Counted from the stretch's first letter, positions 43,620 through 53,221 are shown. The stretch is DNA of 64,000 bases from Elizabethkingia occulta (GCF_002023715.1 NZ_MAHX01000007.1:62001-126000); one strand, 5' to 3'. Made by a program: numbers and translations. The notes: generated from the letters alone by a model not told the origin.

Positions 43620-44951
43620 ATGAGAGTTGGAGTTGAAGCGGCTTCTTATTATGTGCCGCACTTGTATTTGGAAATTAAAGATTTAGCAGAGAATAGAGGT
43701 ATCGATCCCTTAAAATTAGAAAAAGGATTAGGACTTCATAAAATGGCTTTTCCGGATGTACATGAAGATGCTGCGACATTTGCTGCAGAAGCTTTGTTGA
43801 GGCTGATCAATGATTACAATATTAATCCGAAAGAAATCAGCAGAGTATATCTGGGAACAGAAAGTGCTCTGGATGCCGCAAAACCTACAGCGACTCTTGC
43901 TGTACAAATGGTAGAACAAGCTTTAGAAGAAGAATATGGAAGTCGCAGTTTCAAAAATTGTGATGTTTTAGATATGACTTTTGCTTGTATTGGTGGAGTA
44001 GATGCTTTGCAAAATGCTATTGATTTTGTAAGAGTAAATCCTGGTAAGAAAGCAGTTGTTATAGCATCAGACTATGCAAAATATGAATTGGCTTCAGGAG
44101 GTGAGTATACACAAGGAGGTGGAGCTGTAGCTTTATTAGTCTCTTCCAAACCAGATTTGCTGGAGATAGAAAATCACTGGGGAGTAGGTATGGAAAGTGT
44201 TTTCGACTTTTTCAAGCCAAGAAGACATTATAAGAAAGAAGAGCTGAATAATGCTCCGGAAAGTTTTCCTGATAAAATTGAAGTGTTCTCCGATGAACCT
44301 GTTTTCGACGGACAATATTCAAACGAATGTTTTAAAGACAGAATCCGTGAAGCTTACCAGCACTTTAAAGAAGAGAAAGGCATTTCCGGAAATGCATTTG
44401 CAGACTGGAGATTCCTGATATTCCATTTGCCTTACGCATTCCATGGTAAAAGAATTTTCAGTGAGATTTTTGCTATAGAAAACAATTTGCCTTACGCAAC
44501 AAATGATGATTTGAAAGCTGTTGCCGGTAGTGATGCTTATAAGGCACTTGTAAATGAAAAAATAGAAACATCCCAGCGGGCTTCCTCAGAAATAGGAAAC
44601 ATGTATACTGCTTCAGTATTTATGGCGTTACTTTCTGCACTTCAGGTTTCTGCCAATGATGGTGAAGATCTTAGCGGAAAGAAAGTCGGTTTCTTTGCTT
44701 ACGGAAGTGGTTCCAAGTCGAAAGTTTTCGAAGCCACTATAGGCACTAACTGGAAAAGTGTAGTTGGAAAGTGGAATCTGTTTGATCATCTTAAAGAACG
44801 TCAGGCCATTGATTTCCCTACTTATGAAAAGCTTCACCGCAAACAGGCTGAAAATTCTGTTGCAGCTGATAAAAAAGGATTTAAGCTGGATTATACAGAA
44901 ACTGAAAATCCGGTTCTGAAAGGAGCTCGATATTATGAGTATAAAAAATAG
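43620..44951 (+). CDS. mvaS: Hydroxymethylglutaryl-CoA synthase
   Basis: A 443-residue thiolase-fold enzyme. VGVEAASYYVP opens the protein, a Glu in YLGTESALDAAKP acts as general base, and the catalytic Cys lies in DMTFACIGGVDALQ. A His in FHLPYAFHGKR completes the site. It condenses acetyl-CoA and acetoacetyl-CoA in the mevalonate pathway and pairs functionally with mvaD at 32473. It is a stand-alone transcript between two terminators. Confidence 0.93.
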   Translation: MRVGVEAASYYVPHLYLEIKDLAENRGIDPLKLEKGLGLHKMAFPDVHEDAATFAAEALLRLINDYNINPKEISRVYLGTESALDAAKPTATLAVQMVEQALEEEYGSRSFKNCDVLDMTFACIGGVDALQNAIDFVRVNPGKKAVVIASDYAKYELASGGEYTQGGGAVALLVSSKPDLLEIENHWGVGMESVFDFFKPRRHYKKEELNNAPESFPDKIEVFSDEPVFDGQYSNECFKDRIREAYQHFKEEKGISGNAFADWRFLIFHLPYAFHGKRIFSEIFAIENNLPYATNDDLKAVAGSDAYKALVNEKIETSQRASSEIGNMYTASVFMALLSALQVSANDGEDLSGKKVGFFAYGSGSKSKVFEATIGTNWKSVVGKWNLFDHLKERQAIDFPTYEKLHRKQAENSVAADKKGFKLDYTETENPVLKGARYYEYKK

Positions 44952-44952
44952 T

Positions 44953-44984
44953 TAAAGAAACCGCAGTTTATCTGCGGTTTTTTT
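44953..44984 (+). terminator. Intrinsic terminator after mvaS
   Basis: AAACCGCAG (44958-44966) / CTGCGGTTT (44972-44980), five-base loop TTTAT, then more T. A near-identical copy follows the next gene at 47945-47975 (loop TCTAT). Confidence 0.88.
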
Positions 44985-45088
44985 AATTTTAGTACAATTA
45001 ACTTTATTTTAACTATATTGTTTTGAAGTAAATTTTATGTAATTAAAAAATATTAATACTTTTAGTTTTCAAATTAAAAGGTATTTAT

Positions 45089-47938
45089 ATGAAAAAAAAT
45101 TTACTATCATTTGCTGTCATCTTTTTGGCGGGAGCAAATATTTTTGCCCAAAACATCCCGGTTGATCCTACTGTAAGGACAGGAACACTTCCGAACGGAA
45201 TGAAGTATTATATTAAAAAGAATACTATGCCTGAGAAGAAAGTTGATTTCAGGCTGGCAATTAATGCCGGTTCTATTCTTGAAGATGAAAACCAAAGAGG
45301 TCTTGCTCACTTTATGGAGCATATGAACTTTAACGGGACCAAAAACTTCCCGGATAATAAGCTTGTAGATTTCTTACAGTCCATCGGTGTTAAATTTGGA
45401 CAGCACCTTAATGCTTATACCAGTTTTGACGAGACCGTATATATGCTTCCTGTACCATTGGACAAGCCTGGAAATCTGGATTCTGGTTTAAAAGTAATGG
45501 AGGATTGGGCATTTAATGCAACACTTTCGGATGAACAAATAAACAAAGAAAGAGGTGTTGTATTAGAGGAGCTAAGACTAGGATTAGGAGCTGATAAGAG
45601 AATGATGGACAGATATCTTCCTAAAATGCTTTATAAATCCCAGTATGCAGAAAGACTACCGATTGGTAAAAAGGAAGTTCTGGAAAACTTTAAACCAGAT
45701 GTAATCAGAAAGTTCCATAAAGACTGGTACAGACCAGATCTTATGGCAATAGTTGTCGTAGGAGATATTAATGTAGATGAGGTCGAGCAAAAGATTAAAA
45801 CAAACTTTGGGAAATATCCGAATCCTAAAAATGTAAGAGAGAGAAAGTCTTTTGATCTTCCGAATCATGCGGAAACATTAGTGTCTATTGAAACAGATCC
45901 GGATGCTACAAGCTCCATGGTTCGATTTATTATAAAAGATAAAGAAACTTATAAGCCGGACGTTACTATAGAACAGTATAATCAAAGTCTGATTGAGAAT
46001 ATTGCAGCAGCTATGCTGAATAACAGACTAAGAGAACTTGTAAACTCCACCAATCCGCCGTTTACTTATGGTTCTGTCTATCATGGCGGAACATATGCAA
46101 GAAGTAAAGAAGCTTTTCAGGGATTCGCAATGACAAAAGAAGGTGGTCAGGTTAATGCATTGAAGGTTCTTTTAGAAGAAGTAGAAAGAGCAAAAAGATT
46201 TGGCTTTACTCAGTCCGAATTAGATCGGGCCAAAGCACAGACTTTATCCAATCTCGAAAGATCATATAATAACCGGGATAAAACAGAAAGTGGTATTCTG
46301 GTTGATGAATATGTTCGAAATTTCCTGGAGCAGGAACCTGTGCCGGGAATTGTATGGGAGTATGAGCACACTAAAAAAAGCCTGCCTTCTGTAACACTTG
46401 CTCAGACAAATGAAGTGATCAAAAAGCTGGTAAAAGACGACAGTCGTGTTATTGTAATTACCGGACCTAAAAAGGATAATATTACAATGCCTACAGAAGC
46501 TATGGTATTGAAAACTTTTGATGATGTAAAAGTTGCAGATCTTAAACCTTATGAGGAAAAAGCAACCATTAAAAACTTGGTAAAGCCATTCAAATCTGAA
46601 GGGAAAATTGCTAAAACGGATACAGATGCTAAGCTGGGAACAACTACATGGACACTAAGTAACGGTGCTAAAGTAACCTTTAAAAAGACAGATTTCAAAG
46701 ATGACGAAATTGTATTTACAGCCAGAAGCTTAGGCGGAAGCTCTCTTATTCCGGATGCAGACTATAATAAAACCCAGTTTGCTTTTTCTGCATTATCAGA
46801 GGCGGGAGTAAATGGTCTGAATAAAACAGAATTGACCAATTACCTGGCGGGTAAACAAGTGAGCGTAAATCCTTTTATAAGTACTTATACCGAGGGAATT
46901 TCCGGAAGAACAACCCAAAAGGATCTGGGAGCTACGATGGAGCTTATTTATGCTTATTTTACAGGACTAAATTATAATCCGGCAGCATTCAATGCTTATA
47001 AAGAAAAGCAGTCTGCTATGCTAAATAATCTGCTGTCCAATCCTCAATTCTATTTCTCCAGTGAGCATGCTAAATTTATGAATCAGAAGAATCCTAGATT
47101 TATTGGTATAATTCCGATGGAAAAAGATTGGGCCAATACGGATTATAAGAAAGCTTATGATATTTATAAAGATAAGTTTTCAAACGCCGGGAATTTCCAA
47201 TTCTATTTTGTGGGTAACATAGACGAGGCTAAGTTTAAAAATGAAATTTTACAATACATTGCAAGTCTACCTTCTGCAGGAAAATCAACAACATACAAAG
47301 ATTCCGGTTACAGACAGATTACCGGAGACTATAATAAAGTCTACAAAAAAGGAAAAGATCCTAAAAGTTTAGTAACAATCTCTTATAATGGTGAAGCTCC
47401 TTATAGCGAAAAAGACGCATTGGCATTATCTGCATTAGGAGAAGTTGCAACAATAAAAGTAATTGAGAAATTGAGAGAAGATGAGAGTGGTATTTATGGT
47501 GGAGGAGCCAGAGGAGGAATGAGTAAAGTTCCTTACGGATCTTATAACTTCAGTATAAGCTTCCCTTGTGGACCGGAGAATGCTGAAAAGTTAACTAAAA
47601 GTGCTTTAACTGAACTTCAGAAAATTATTGACAACGGACCGGAGCAAAAAGATCTCGATAAATACAAGGAAGGAGAGTATAACGATGATAAAACAAATCT
47701 GAAAGACAATATGTACTGGATGAATGCTCTTACTAAAAACCAGTATGATGGCAGTGATAAATATGAAATTCTTGACTACCAGGAAAAAGTAAAAGCACTG
47801 ACGACAAAAGATCTTCAGAATGTGGCTAAAAAGTATCTTACAAAAAGTAAAATTATTGCGATGCTAATGCCTGAAGATGGATGGCAGGAAAATGCAAAAA
47901 AGAAAGACGAAAAACCGGCAACGGCTAAACAGAATTAA
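45089..47938 (+). CDS. M16-family zinc metallopeptidase (secreted)
   Basis: A 949-residue secreted peptidase with a signal peptide (cut near IFAQ). The first M16 domain contains the inverted zinc motif HFMEH (GLAHFMEHMNFNGTKNFP) with the downstream Glu in the ERGVVLEELRLGLG region. The second half repeats the fold without the zinc motif (GSSLIPDADYNKTQFAFSAL), as is usual for pitrilysin-type proteins. It likely degrades peptides in the periplasm or at the surface. Between two nearly identical terminators. Confidence 0.9.
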   Translation: MKKNLLSFAVIFLAGANIFAQNIPVDPTVRTGTLPNGMKYYIKKNTMPEKKVDFRLAINAGSILEDENQRGLAHFMEHMNFNGTKNFPDNKLVDFLQSIGVKFGQHLNAYTSFDETVYMLPVPLDKPGNLDSGLKVMEDWAFNATLSDEQINKERGVVLEELRLGLGADKRMMDRYLPKMLYKSQYAERLPIGKKEVLENFKPDVIRKFHKDWYRPDLMAIVVVGDINVDEVEQKIKTNFGKYPNPKNVRERKSFDLPNHAETLVSIETDPDATSSMVRFIIKDKETYKPDVTIEQYNQSLIENIAAAMLNNRLRELVNSTNPPFTYGSVYHGGTYARSKEAFQGFAMTKEGGQVNALKVLLEEVERAKRFGFTQSELDRAKAQTLSNLERSYNNRDKTESGILVDEYVRNFLEQEPVPGIVWEYEHTKKSLPSVTLAQTNEVIKKLVKDDSRVIVITGPKKDNITMPTEAMVLKTFDDVKVADLKPYEEKATIKNLVKPFKSEGKIAKTDTDAKLGTTTWTLSNGAKVTFKKTDFKDDEIVFTARSLGGSSLIPDADYNKTQFAFSALSEAGVNGLNKTELTNYLAGKQVSVNPFISTYTEGISGRTTQKDLGATMELIYAYFTGLNYNPAAFNAYKEKQSAMLNNLLSNPQFYFSSEHAKFMNQKNPRFIGIIPMEKDWANTDYKKAYDIYKDKFSNAGNFQFYFVGNIDEAKFKNEILQYIASLPSAGKSTTYKDSGYRQITGDYNKVYKKGKDPKSLVTISYNGEAPYSEKDALALSALGEVATIKVIEKLREDESGIYGGGARGGMSKVPYGSYNFSISFPCGPENAEKLTKSALTELQKIIDNGPEQKDLDKYKEGEYNDDKTNLKDNMYWMNALTKNQYDGSDKYEILDYQEKVKALTTKDLQNVAKKYLTKSKIIAMLMPEDGWQENAKKKDEKPATAKQN

Positions 47939-47944
47939 TCGATA

Positions 47945-47975
47945 TAAAGAAACCGCAGTCTATCTGCGGTTTTTT
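47945..47975 (+). terminator. Intrinsic terminator after the M16 gene
   Basis: AAACCGCAG (47950-47958) / CTGCGGTTT (47964-47972), loop TCTAT, then T-run. Differs from the mvaS terminator by one base in the loop. Confidence 0.88.
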
Positions 47976-47977
47976 AT

Positions 47978-48010
47978 TTGTCTATACTGTAAAGTATTTA
48001 GCTATATTTG
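47978..48010 (+). promoter_or_regulatory. Promoter of the NagX-like gene
   Basis: TTG (47978-47980), 22 bases, TATATTTG (48003-48010): full Bacteroidota -33/-7 consensus about 43 bases before the ATG at 48053. Confidence 0.55.
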
Positions 48011-48052
48011 TTAGAATATAGAAATATTATAGTTAAATTTTATTACTTCTGA

Positions 48053-49255
48053 ATGAAATCAGCCCGTTATTACTCCTTAGATGTATTTCGTGGTGCCACG
48101 GTCGCACTAATGATTTTAGTAAATAATCCCGGAACCTGGTCTGCTATATATCCACCTTTAGAACATGCTAAATGGCATGGTTGTACTCCTACAGATCTGG
48201 TCTTTCCGTTTTTTCTTTTTGCGGTAGGAAATGCGATGACTTTTGTAATACCAAAGTTTCAGCAGCAGGATAGTTCTGTTTTCTGGAAGAAAGTAATTAA
48301 AAGAACATTGTTAATCTTTGCTATAGGTCTGTTTCTTAATTGGTGCCCGTTTTTCAAATGGGATCATAACAGCCTAAGCTTTATGAGCTGGAAAAGTTCT
48401 GAAGAAAGTGGCGTCCGTATTATGGGAGTCTTACAAAGAATCGCAATAGCCTACTTCTTTGCCTCGGTTATTGCCTATTACTTCAAAGAGAAAATGGTTT
48501 TATGGATTAGTGGTGCATTGCTAGTTATTTACTGGTTGCTCACATCACTGTTGGGCGGAACAGATCCGTATAGTATAGAAGGCTTTATTGGTGTACCAAT
48601 AGATCACAGTATACTGGGAGTTGCACATGAATATAAAGGAGAAGGAGTTCCTTTTGATCCTGAAGGTTTATTTAGTACCATTCCTGCAATTCCACAGGTT
48701 TTATTCGGTTACCTGGTTGGTAATTATATTCAGAAAAAGGGAAATATTCAGTGGTTTGGAAAAACTTTGAAAGAAAATAGTATCTACTCTATGTTGTCGG
48801 GGCTTTTTGTTCTGGGCATTATAGCGCTTTTTATTTCTTATGTATGGCAATTGGATTTTCCGTATAATAAGAAAATATGGAGCAGTTCTTATACTTTACT
48901 GACTACAGGGCTGGCTATAACAGTTCTGGGAGTGTTAATATGGTTTATAGAAATTCTTGAAATAAGAAATGGTCTGATGAAGTTCTTTGATGTATTTGGA
49001 AAAAATCCGTTATTTATCTATGTTATCAGTGGAGTAGTACCAAGGTTGTTCAGCCTTATCAGAATTGAAAATGGTTTGGATGATAAAGGAAAAATAAAAT
49101 ACTTATCCCCTTTGGGGTGGTTTCACAAACACATATGTGATCCAATATCCTATTCACCAGAATTTGGATCTTTTCTATATGCACTTATTTTTCTTGGATT
49201 CTGCTGGCTATTGGCCTATTGGTTGGATAAAAAGAAAATCTACATTAAAGTGTAA
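48053..49255 (+). CDS. HGSNAT/NagX-like acyltransferase membrane protein (DUF5009)
   Basis: A 400-residue protein with ten or so hydrophobic helices. The start YSLDVFRGATVALMILVNN and the block AKWHGCTPTDLVFPFFLFAVG, with a conserved His, match the heparan-alpha-glucosaminide N-acetyltransferase / NagX family. In eukaryotes HGSNAT acetylates terminal glucosamine on heparan sulfate; bacterial NagX is tied to GlcNAc uptake. With two PL8 lyases and a heparinase-family lyase in the window this suggests use of glycosaminoglycan-derived amino sugars, but there is no direct gene link. Confidence 0.85.
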   Translation: MKSARYYSLDVFRGATVALMILVNNPGTWSAIYPPLEHAKWHGCTPTDLVFPFFLFAVGNAMTFVIPKFQQQDSSVFWKKVIKRTLLIFAIGLFLNWCPFFKWDHNSLSFMSWKSSEESGVRIMGVLQRIAIAYFFASVIAYYFKEKMVLWISGALLVIYWLLTSLLGGTDPYSIEGFIGVPIDHSILGVAHEYKGEGVPFDPEGLFSTIPAIPQVLFGYLVGNYIQKKGNIQWFGKTLKENSIYSMLSGLFVLGIIALFISYVWQLDFPYNKKIWSSSYTLLTTGLAITVLGVLIWFIEILEIRNGLMKFFDVFGKNPLFIYVISGVVPRLFSLIRIENGLDDKGKIKYLSPLGWFHKHICDPISYSPEFGSFLYALIFLGFCWLLAYWLDKKKIYIKV

Positions 49256-49316
49256 ATATTGTGTTCGAATAATAATGTAATCAGGAAATTAAAATTTGTA
49301 AATTTGAAGTAAACTG

Positions 49317-49547
49317 ATGGAAATGAATACAGCAGAGCTAAAAATTGACATAATAAATAAAATAACCAAACTTAAAGAAACTCGCATCATTGAAGAGATT
49401 CAAAAGATATTAGATTTTGAATTAGATCAGGGGGTTTTTCAGTTAAGTGAGGCGCAAAATAATAGAATTATTGAAGCTGCTCAAGATGTTTTTTTAACAG
49501 ATGAGCAAGCAAATAAAGATATTGATGAATGGCTGCAAGGAAAATAA
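49317..49547 (+). CDS. Antitoxin-like protein of a RelE/ParE-type pair
   Basis: A 76-residue helical acidic protein (MEMNTAELKIDIINKITKLKE; SEAQNNRIIEAAQDVFLTDEQANKDIDEWLQ). The length, helical content and 19-base overlap with the following toxin-like gene match the uncharacterised antitoxins of flavobacterial RelE/ParE pairs. TAAATTTG at 49299-49306 may be its -7 element. Unlike the toxin gene it is intact. Confidence 0.75.
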   Translation: MEMNTAELKIDIINKITKLKETRIIEEIQKILDFELDQGVFQLSEAQNNRIIEAAQDVFLTDEQANKDIDEWLQGK

Positions 49548-49828
49548 TCTGGACACAAAAAGCCAATCTTGAACGAAAAGCTATTCTTGAATACTGGATT
49601 GAAAGAAATAAATCCAAAAAGTTTAGTATTAAACTAAACAAACTTATAATAAGCACTATAAAGCAGGTTGTTGAAACTTCTGGTATAGGACGTAAAACCG
49701 ATCTGGAAAATGTTCGGGTGAAAATTATCCGCGATGACTTTCTTTTCTATTAATTCGATGAATACTATTTGAAAGTGTTAGCGCTATGGGATGGACGAAG
49801 AGATGAGAATTCACTACAAATGAAATAG
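49529..49828 (+). pseudogene. RelE/ParE-family toxin with an internal stop codon
   Basis: The first 74 residues (MAARKIIWTQKANLERKAILEYW; VKIIRDDFLFY) are a RelE/ParE-type toxin. A TAA at 49751-49753 interrupts the frame. Beyond it the same frame continues with FDEYYLKVLALWDGRRDEN and stops at 49826-49828, restoring the C-terminal strand and Trp-Asp-Gly-Arg-Arg ending of the family, total 99 codons. So the toxin is inactivated by one nonsense codon, probably a substitution from GAA or CAA, with no frameshift. The C-terminal strand is needed for the fold, so the product is unlikely to work. Sequencing error is an alternative. Confidence 0.8.
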
Positions 49829-49870
49829 CAAATATTTCCCCATACAACCCCAATTAATATATCTCATAAA

Positions 49871-50791
49871 TTAAAGAATTTCTATAGAATCCTGAAATAT
49901 TTTAGGAGTGATTCCTTCATGCTGCCTGAAAATTCGGGTAAAGTAATTGGTGTCCGAAAAACCTGTTTGGAAAGCAACTTCTTTTATGCTTTCGTGTCTG
50001 GCCAGAAGCTCTTTTGCTTTTTTTATGCGCTCCGCCAGAATAAATCTGTTAGGCGAAATTCCCAGCTCTTCTTTAAACATTTTGAAGAAATTAGATTTGC
50101 TTACATAGGCCACGTTTGCAATCTGATCTATTGTGAGTTTTTGGTGCAGATTCTTTTTTATAAATTCAATAGCATATCCTATATGGGACTTACTTTTCAT
50201 AAGGCACTTTTCAACAAGATTTCGGCCTTGCGTCTGCATCAACCGGATTAATAATTCTTTCAATGCAAAATCGGCCATAACATCCTTCTGAGGATTGTCA
50301 TCCATAGCTATGCGGATAATATTATTGGTTGTAAGTGCCAAAGCAGGAGTATTAAACAGATAGAATTCATCCATAGAAATATTCCAGTTAGAAGTCTCAT
50401 CCACTTTTGGAGTTCGGAAATTAAGCTCATTCAGAGAGTTTTCCACAAAGTCGGGATTAAAGCTTAGTGTAATACACTGAGATGGCGTTTTATCTGCCTC
50501 CGGAAAATCGATAATCATAGTTTCACCGGGAGCTACCAAAACGCTTTCCCCCGGAAGGTATTCGAAATAATCAGTTTTCCCATCCAGCTTCATTCGTTTT
50601 TTTCCCTGAAGCATTCCGGTAAAAGTAAGATTTTCAAAATTCAGTTTTACATCAGCAGCACTTCTGTGGGTTTCATAAATACTGAACTCACAGTTTTGCA
50701 TACCAAATGTTGTCTTATTTTCTATGAAATTAGAAAGCTGATCTTCCTGTAAGAGTGTAAGCGTATTTACTAAAGACTTTGCATTTTTCAT
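49871..50791 (-). CDS. AraC-family transcriptional regulator
   Basis: A 306-residue regulator: N-terminal ligand domain of the AraC_N type (about 25-190, with MLQGKKRMKLDGKTDYFEYLPGES) and a C-terminal double helix-turn-helix (about 205-300, LTIDQIANVAYVSKSNFFKMFKEELGISPNRFILAERIKKAKELL and AFQTGFSDTNYFTRIFRQHEG). Divergent from the aldehyde dehydrogenase gene across 186 bases; such an arrangement is standard for a regulator and its target. The inducer is probably an aldehyde or alcohol. Confidence 0.9.
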   Translation of the reverse strand: MKNAKSLVNTLTLLQEDQLSNFIENKTTFGMQNCEFSIYETHRSAADVKLNFENLTFTGMLQGKKRMKLDGKTDYFEYLPGESVLVAPGETMIIDFPEADKTPSQCITLSFNPDFVENSLNELNFRTPKVDETSNWNISMDEFYLFNTPALALTTNNIIRIAMDDNPQKDVMADFALKELLIRLMQTQGRNLVEKCLMKSKSHIGYAIEFIKKNLHQKLTIDQIANVAYVSKSNFFKMFKEELGISPNRFILAERIKKAKELLARHESIKEVAFQTGFSDTNYFTRIFRQHEGITPKIFQDSIEIL

Positions 50792-50977
50792 GACTTCTTT
50801 TTTAAGCTGTGACTTATAAAAGTATTAAATAAAAATCAAACAGAGCCATAAAGTACTGTTAATGAAATGATAAAATTGTCCGGTGAAGATTATTTTGCTA
50901 TAAAAATGGAATATTATGCTATGTGTTTGGTCTTAGAGTAGATAACTTCGGTTGAAGGAGATTTAAAAAAAATAATT

Positions 50978-52510
50978 ATGAGTACTACAGAAGCTGTGCT
51001 TGCAGAAGACAAAGCACTAAAAAGACCTGAGTTCAAGGCAAAATATGATAATTATATCGGTGGAAAATTTACGGCCCCTGTACTAGGTGGTTATTTCGAT
51101 GTAGTTTCACCAATAGACGGAAAAGTTTTTACTAAAGTAGCACACTCTACTAAAGAAGATACTGCGCTGGCAGTTGATACAGCTTATGAAGCTTTTAAGT
51201 CGTGGAAAAATACATCTGCTACAGAACGCAGCATTATGCTGAACAAAATTGCAGATCGTATAGAACAAAATCTGGATTATATTGCTGCTGTAGAAACAGT
51301 AGATAATGGAAAGGCTGTTCGGGAAACACTGGCAGCGGATATTCCGTTGGCAATAGATCATTTTAGATATTTTGCAAGCGTTATAAGAGCGGAAGAAGGT
51401 TCTCATAACGAACTGGATAAAGATACAGTTTCATTAATAGTGAATGAACCTTTAGGAGTTATCGCTCAGATTATTCCGTGGAACTTCCCGATTCTTATGG
51501 CGGTTTGGAAACTAGCTCCGGCATTGGCTGCAGGAAACTGTGTAGTTCTGAAGCCTGCAGAAAGTACACCTGTATCTATTATGGTTTTAATGGAGCTAAT
51601 AGGAGATCTTATTCCTGCCGGAGTGGTTAATATTGTCAATGGCTTCGGTGCAGAACTAGGCCGTGTACTGGTTACCAATCCCAAAGTATCTAAAGCAGCA
51701 TTTACAGGTTCTACAACAACAGGACGTATGGTAATGCAATATGCTACGGAAAACATTATTCCTGTAACATTGGAATTAGGAGGTAAATCACCAAATATAT
51801 TCTTCAATTCAGTAATGGATGCTGATGACGAATTCCTGGATAAAGCAATTGAAGGAGCAGTTCTGTTTGCTCTTAATCAGGGTGAGATTTGTACTTGCCC
51901 ATCCAGATTACTGGTACAGGAAGATATCTATGATGAGTTTATAGAAAGAGTAATAGACCGTGTGAATAAAATTAAAGTTGGAAACCCATTGGACCCGACC
52001 GTAATGATGGGAGCACAGGCTTCCCAAATTCAGAAGGATAAAATATTGTCTTATATCAACCTCGGAAAAGAGGAAGGAGCAGAAGTATTAACAGGGGGAG
52101 ATGTGAATAATGTAGGGGAAGGTCTGGAAGATGGTTTCTATATCCAGCCGACATTGTTCCGGGGAAATAATAAAATGAGAATTTTCCAGGAAGAGATTTT
52201 TGGACCAGTACTGGCCGTTACAACTTTTAAAGACGAAGAAGAAGCAATTGCTATTGCAAATGATACCATCTATGGGCTAGGTGCCGGCGTATGGACAAGG
52301 GATGCACATCAGTTGTACCGTATTCCGAGAGCTGTTGAGGCTGGTAGAGTATGGGTGAATCAGTACCATTCCTATCCTGCGGGAGCACCTTTTGGAGGAT
52401 ATAAACAATCCGGAATTGGAAGAGAAAATCATAAAATGATGCTCGATCATTACCGTCAGACTAAAAATATGTTGATATCCTATAATAAAAACAAATTAGG
52501 CTTTTTTTAA
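50978..52510 (+). CDS. Aldehyde dehydrogenase (ExaC/AldB-type)
   Basis: A 510-residue NAD(P)-dependent aldehyde dehydrogenase. [21 protein letters not shown], the Glu in [10 protein letters not shown] and the catalytic Cys in [15 protein letters not shown] are visible. The size and the CTCPSR form match the ExaC/AcoD group, acting on acetaldehyde or chloroacetaldehyde. AraC regulator divergently upstream, DUF779 gene downstream; DUF779 proteins are often next to such dehydrogenases. Confidence 0.93.
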   Translation: MSTTEAVLAEDKALKRPEFKAKYDNYIGGKFTAPVLGGYFDVVSPIDGKVFTKVAHSTKEDTALAVDTAYEAFKSWKNTSATERSIMLNKIADRIEQNLDYIAAVETVDNGKAVRETLAADIPLAIDHFRYFASVIRAEEGSHNELDKDTVSLIVNEPLGVIAQIIPWNFPILMAVWKLAPALAAGNCVVLKPAESTPVSIMVLMELIGDLIPAGVVNIVNGFGAELGRVLVTNPKVSKAAFTGSTTTGRMVMQYATENIIPVTLELGGKSPNIFFNSVMDADDEFLDKAIEGAVLFALNQGEICTCPSRLLVQEDIYDEFIERVIDRVNKIKVGNPLDPTVMMGAQASQIQKDKILSYINLGKEEGAEVLTGGDVNNVGEGLEDGFYIQPTLFRGNNKMRIFQEEIFGPVLAVTTFKDEEEAIAIANDTIYGLGAGVWTRDAHQLYRIPRAVEAGRVWVNQYHSYPAGAPFGGYKQSGIGRENHKMMLDHYRQTKNMLISYNKNKLGFF

Positions 52511-52524
52511 ATAGTGTGTTTGAG

Positions 52525-52570
52525 CAACTAAACCTGAAGAATGATATAAAGATTCTGAAAGGTTTAGTTG
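52525..52570 (+). terminator. Terminator after aldehyde dehydrogenase
   Basis: CAACTAAACCT (52525-52535) / AGGTTTAGTTG (52560-52570), a perfect 11-bp stem with an inner AGAAT/ATTCT pairing in the loop; followed by TTTATT. Confidence 0.7.
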
Positions 52571-52710
52571 TTTATTATCCATCAATATAATCTGGGTATG
52601 GTGTAAAAAAATAGTGTAAATCATTCTTTTTAACTGCCTGTTTCAGGTTGCACAATGGCACTATAGCTTATAGCATTTTAAATGCGCTTTTAGGATACAA
52701 CAAAATATCG

Positions 52711-52732
52711 TTTATCTTGTACACAAGATAAA
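52711..52732. promoter_or_regulatory. 10-bp inverted repeat upstream of the DUF779 gene
   Basis: Arms TTTATCTTGT (52711-52720) and its complement ACAAGATAAA (52723-52732) with the spacer AC. About 108 bases before the DUF779 start, in an otherwise empty 269-base gap after the terminator. It lacks a T-run and looks like a protein-binding palindrome. Confidence 0.45.
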
Positions 52733-52839
52733 AGCTTTGAGTGCCTTAATAAAGCATTATGTAAATGAAATTTTTGTGTCTTTGTGTTGACAATAATTTT
52801 TGAGTTTTATATAGAATTCAAGTTAAAATAATAGTAAAT

Positions 52840-53217
52840 ATGATTTCCAGATTGGATATAACGGATAAAGCACTGACAGTAGTAGAGGAGCTGGAGCAAA
52901 AGTATGGACCGTTAATGTTTTATCAGGCCGGAGGATGTTGTGAAGGAACACAGCCACAATGCTTTGAAAAAGGAGGTTTCTTTCCGAGAATGAATGACGT
53001 TCTTCTCGGGCATGTAAAAGAATATGAATTTTGGGTAGACAGAGATCTGTTTGAATACTGGCAGTATTCGCATTTTACGTTAGATATTCTGGATGGTTTT
53101 GGACCTGGTGGGTTTTCTCTGGAAACACCATTGGGGAAAACTTTTAAAATACATTACAGATTATTTACTCCCGAAGAGTTGGAAAATCTGGAACCCGTAA
53201 AAAGAAATTATGCTTAG
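52840..53217 (+). CDS. DUF779 protein
   Basis: A 125-residue protein of the DUF779 family: FYQAGGCCEGTQPQCFEKGGFFP with three Cys (two adjacent) and HFTLDILDGFGPGGFSLETP. These proteins occur next to aldehyde dehydrogenases and may act as metal or redox accessory proteins. It does not share a transcript with the dehydrogenase, given the terminator between them. A strong terminator follows. Confidence 0.85.
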   Translation: MISRLDITDKALTVVEELEQKYGPLMFYQAGGCCEGTQPQCFEKGGFFPRMNDVLLGHVKEYEFWVDRDLFEYWQYSHFTLDILDGFGPGGFSLETPLGKTFKIHYRLFTPEELENLEPVKRNYA

Positions 53218-53221
53218 ATAT

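Noticed and set aside
52672-52690. GCATTTTAAATGC palindrome in the gap after aldehyde dehydrogenase
   Set aside because: Mostly A/T with 6-bp arms; chance is likely in this base composition.
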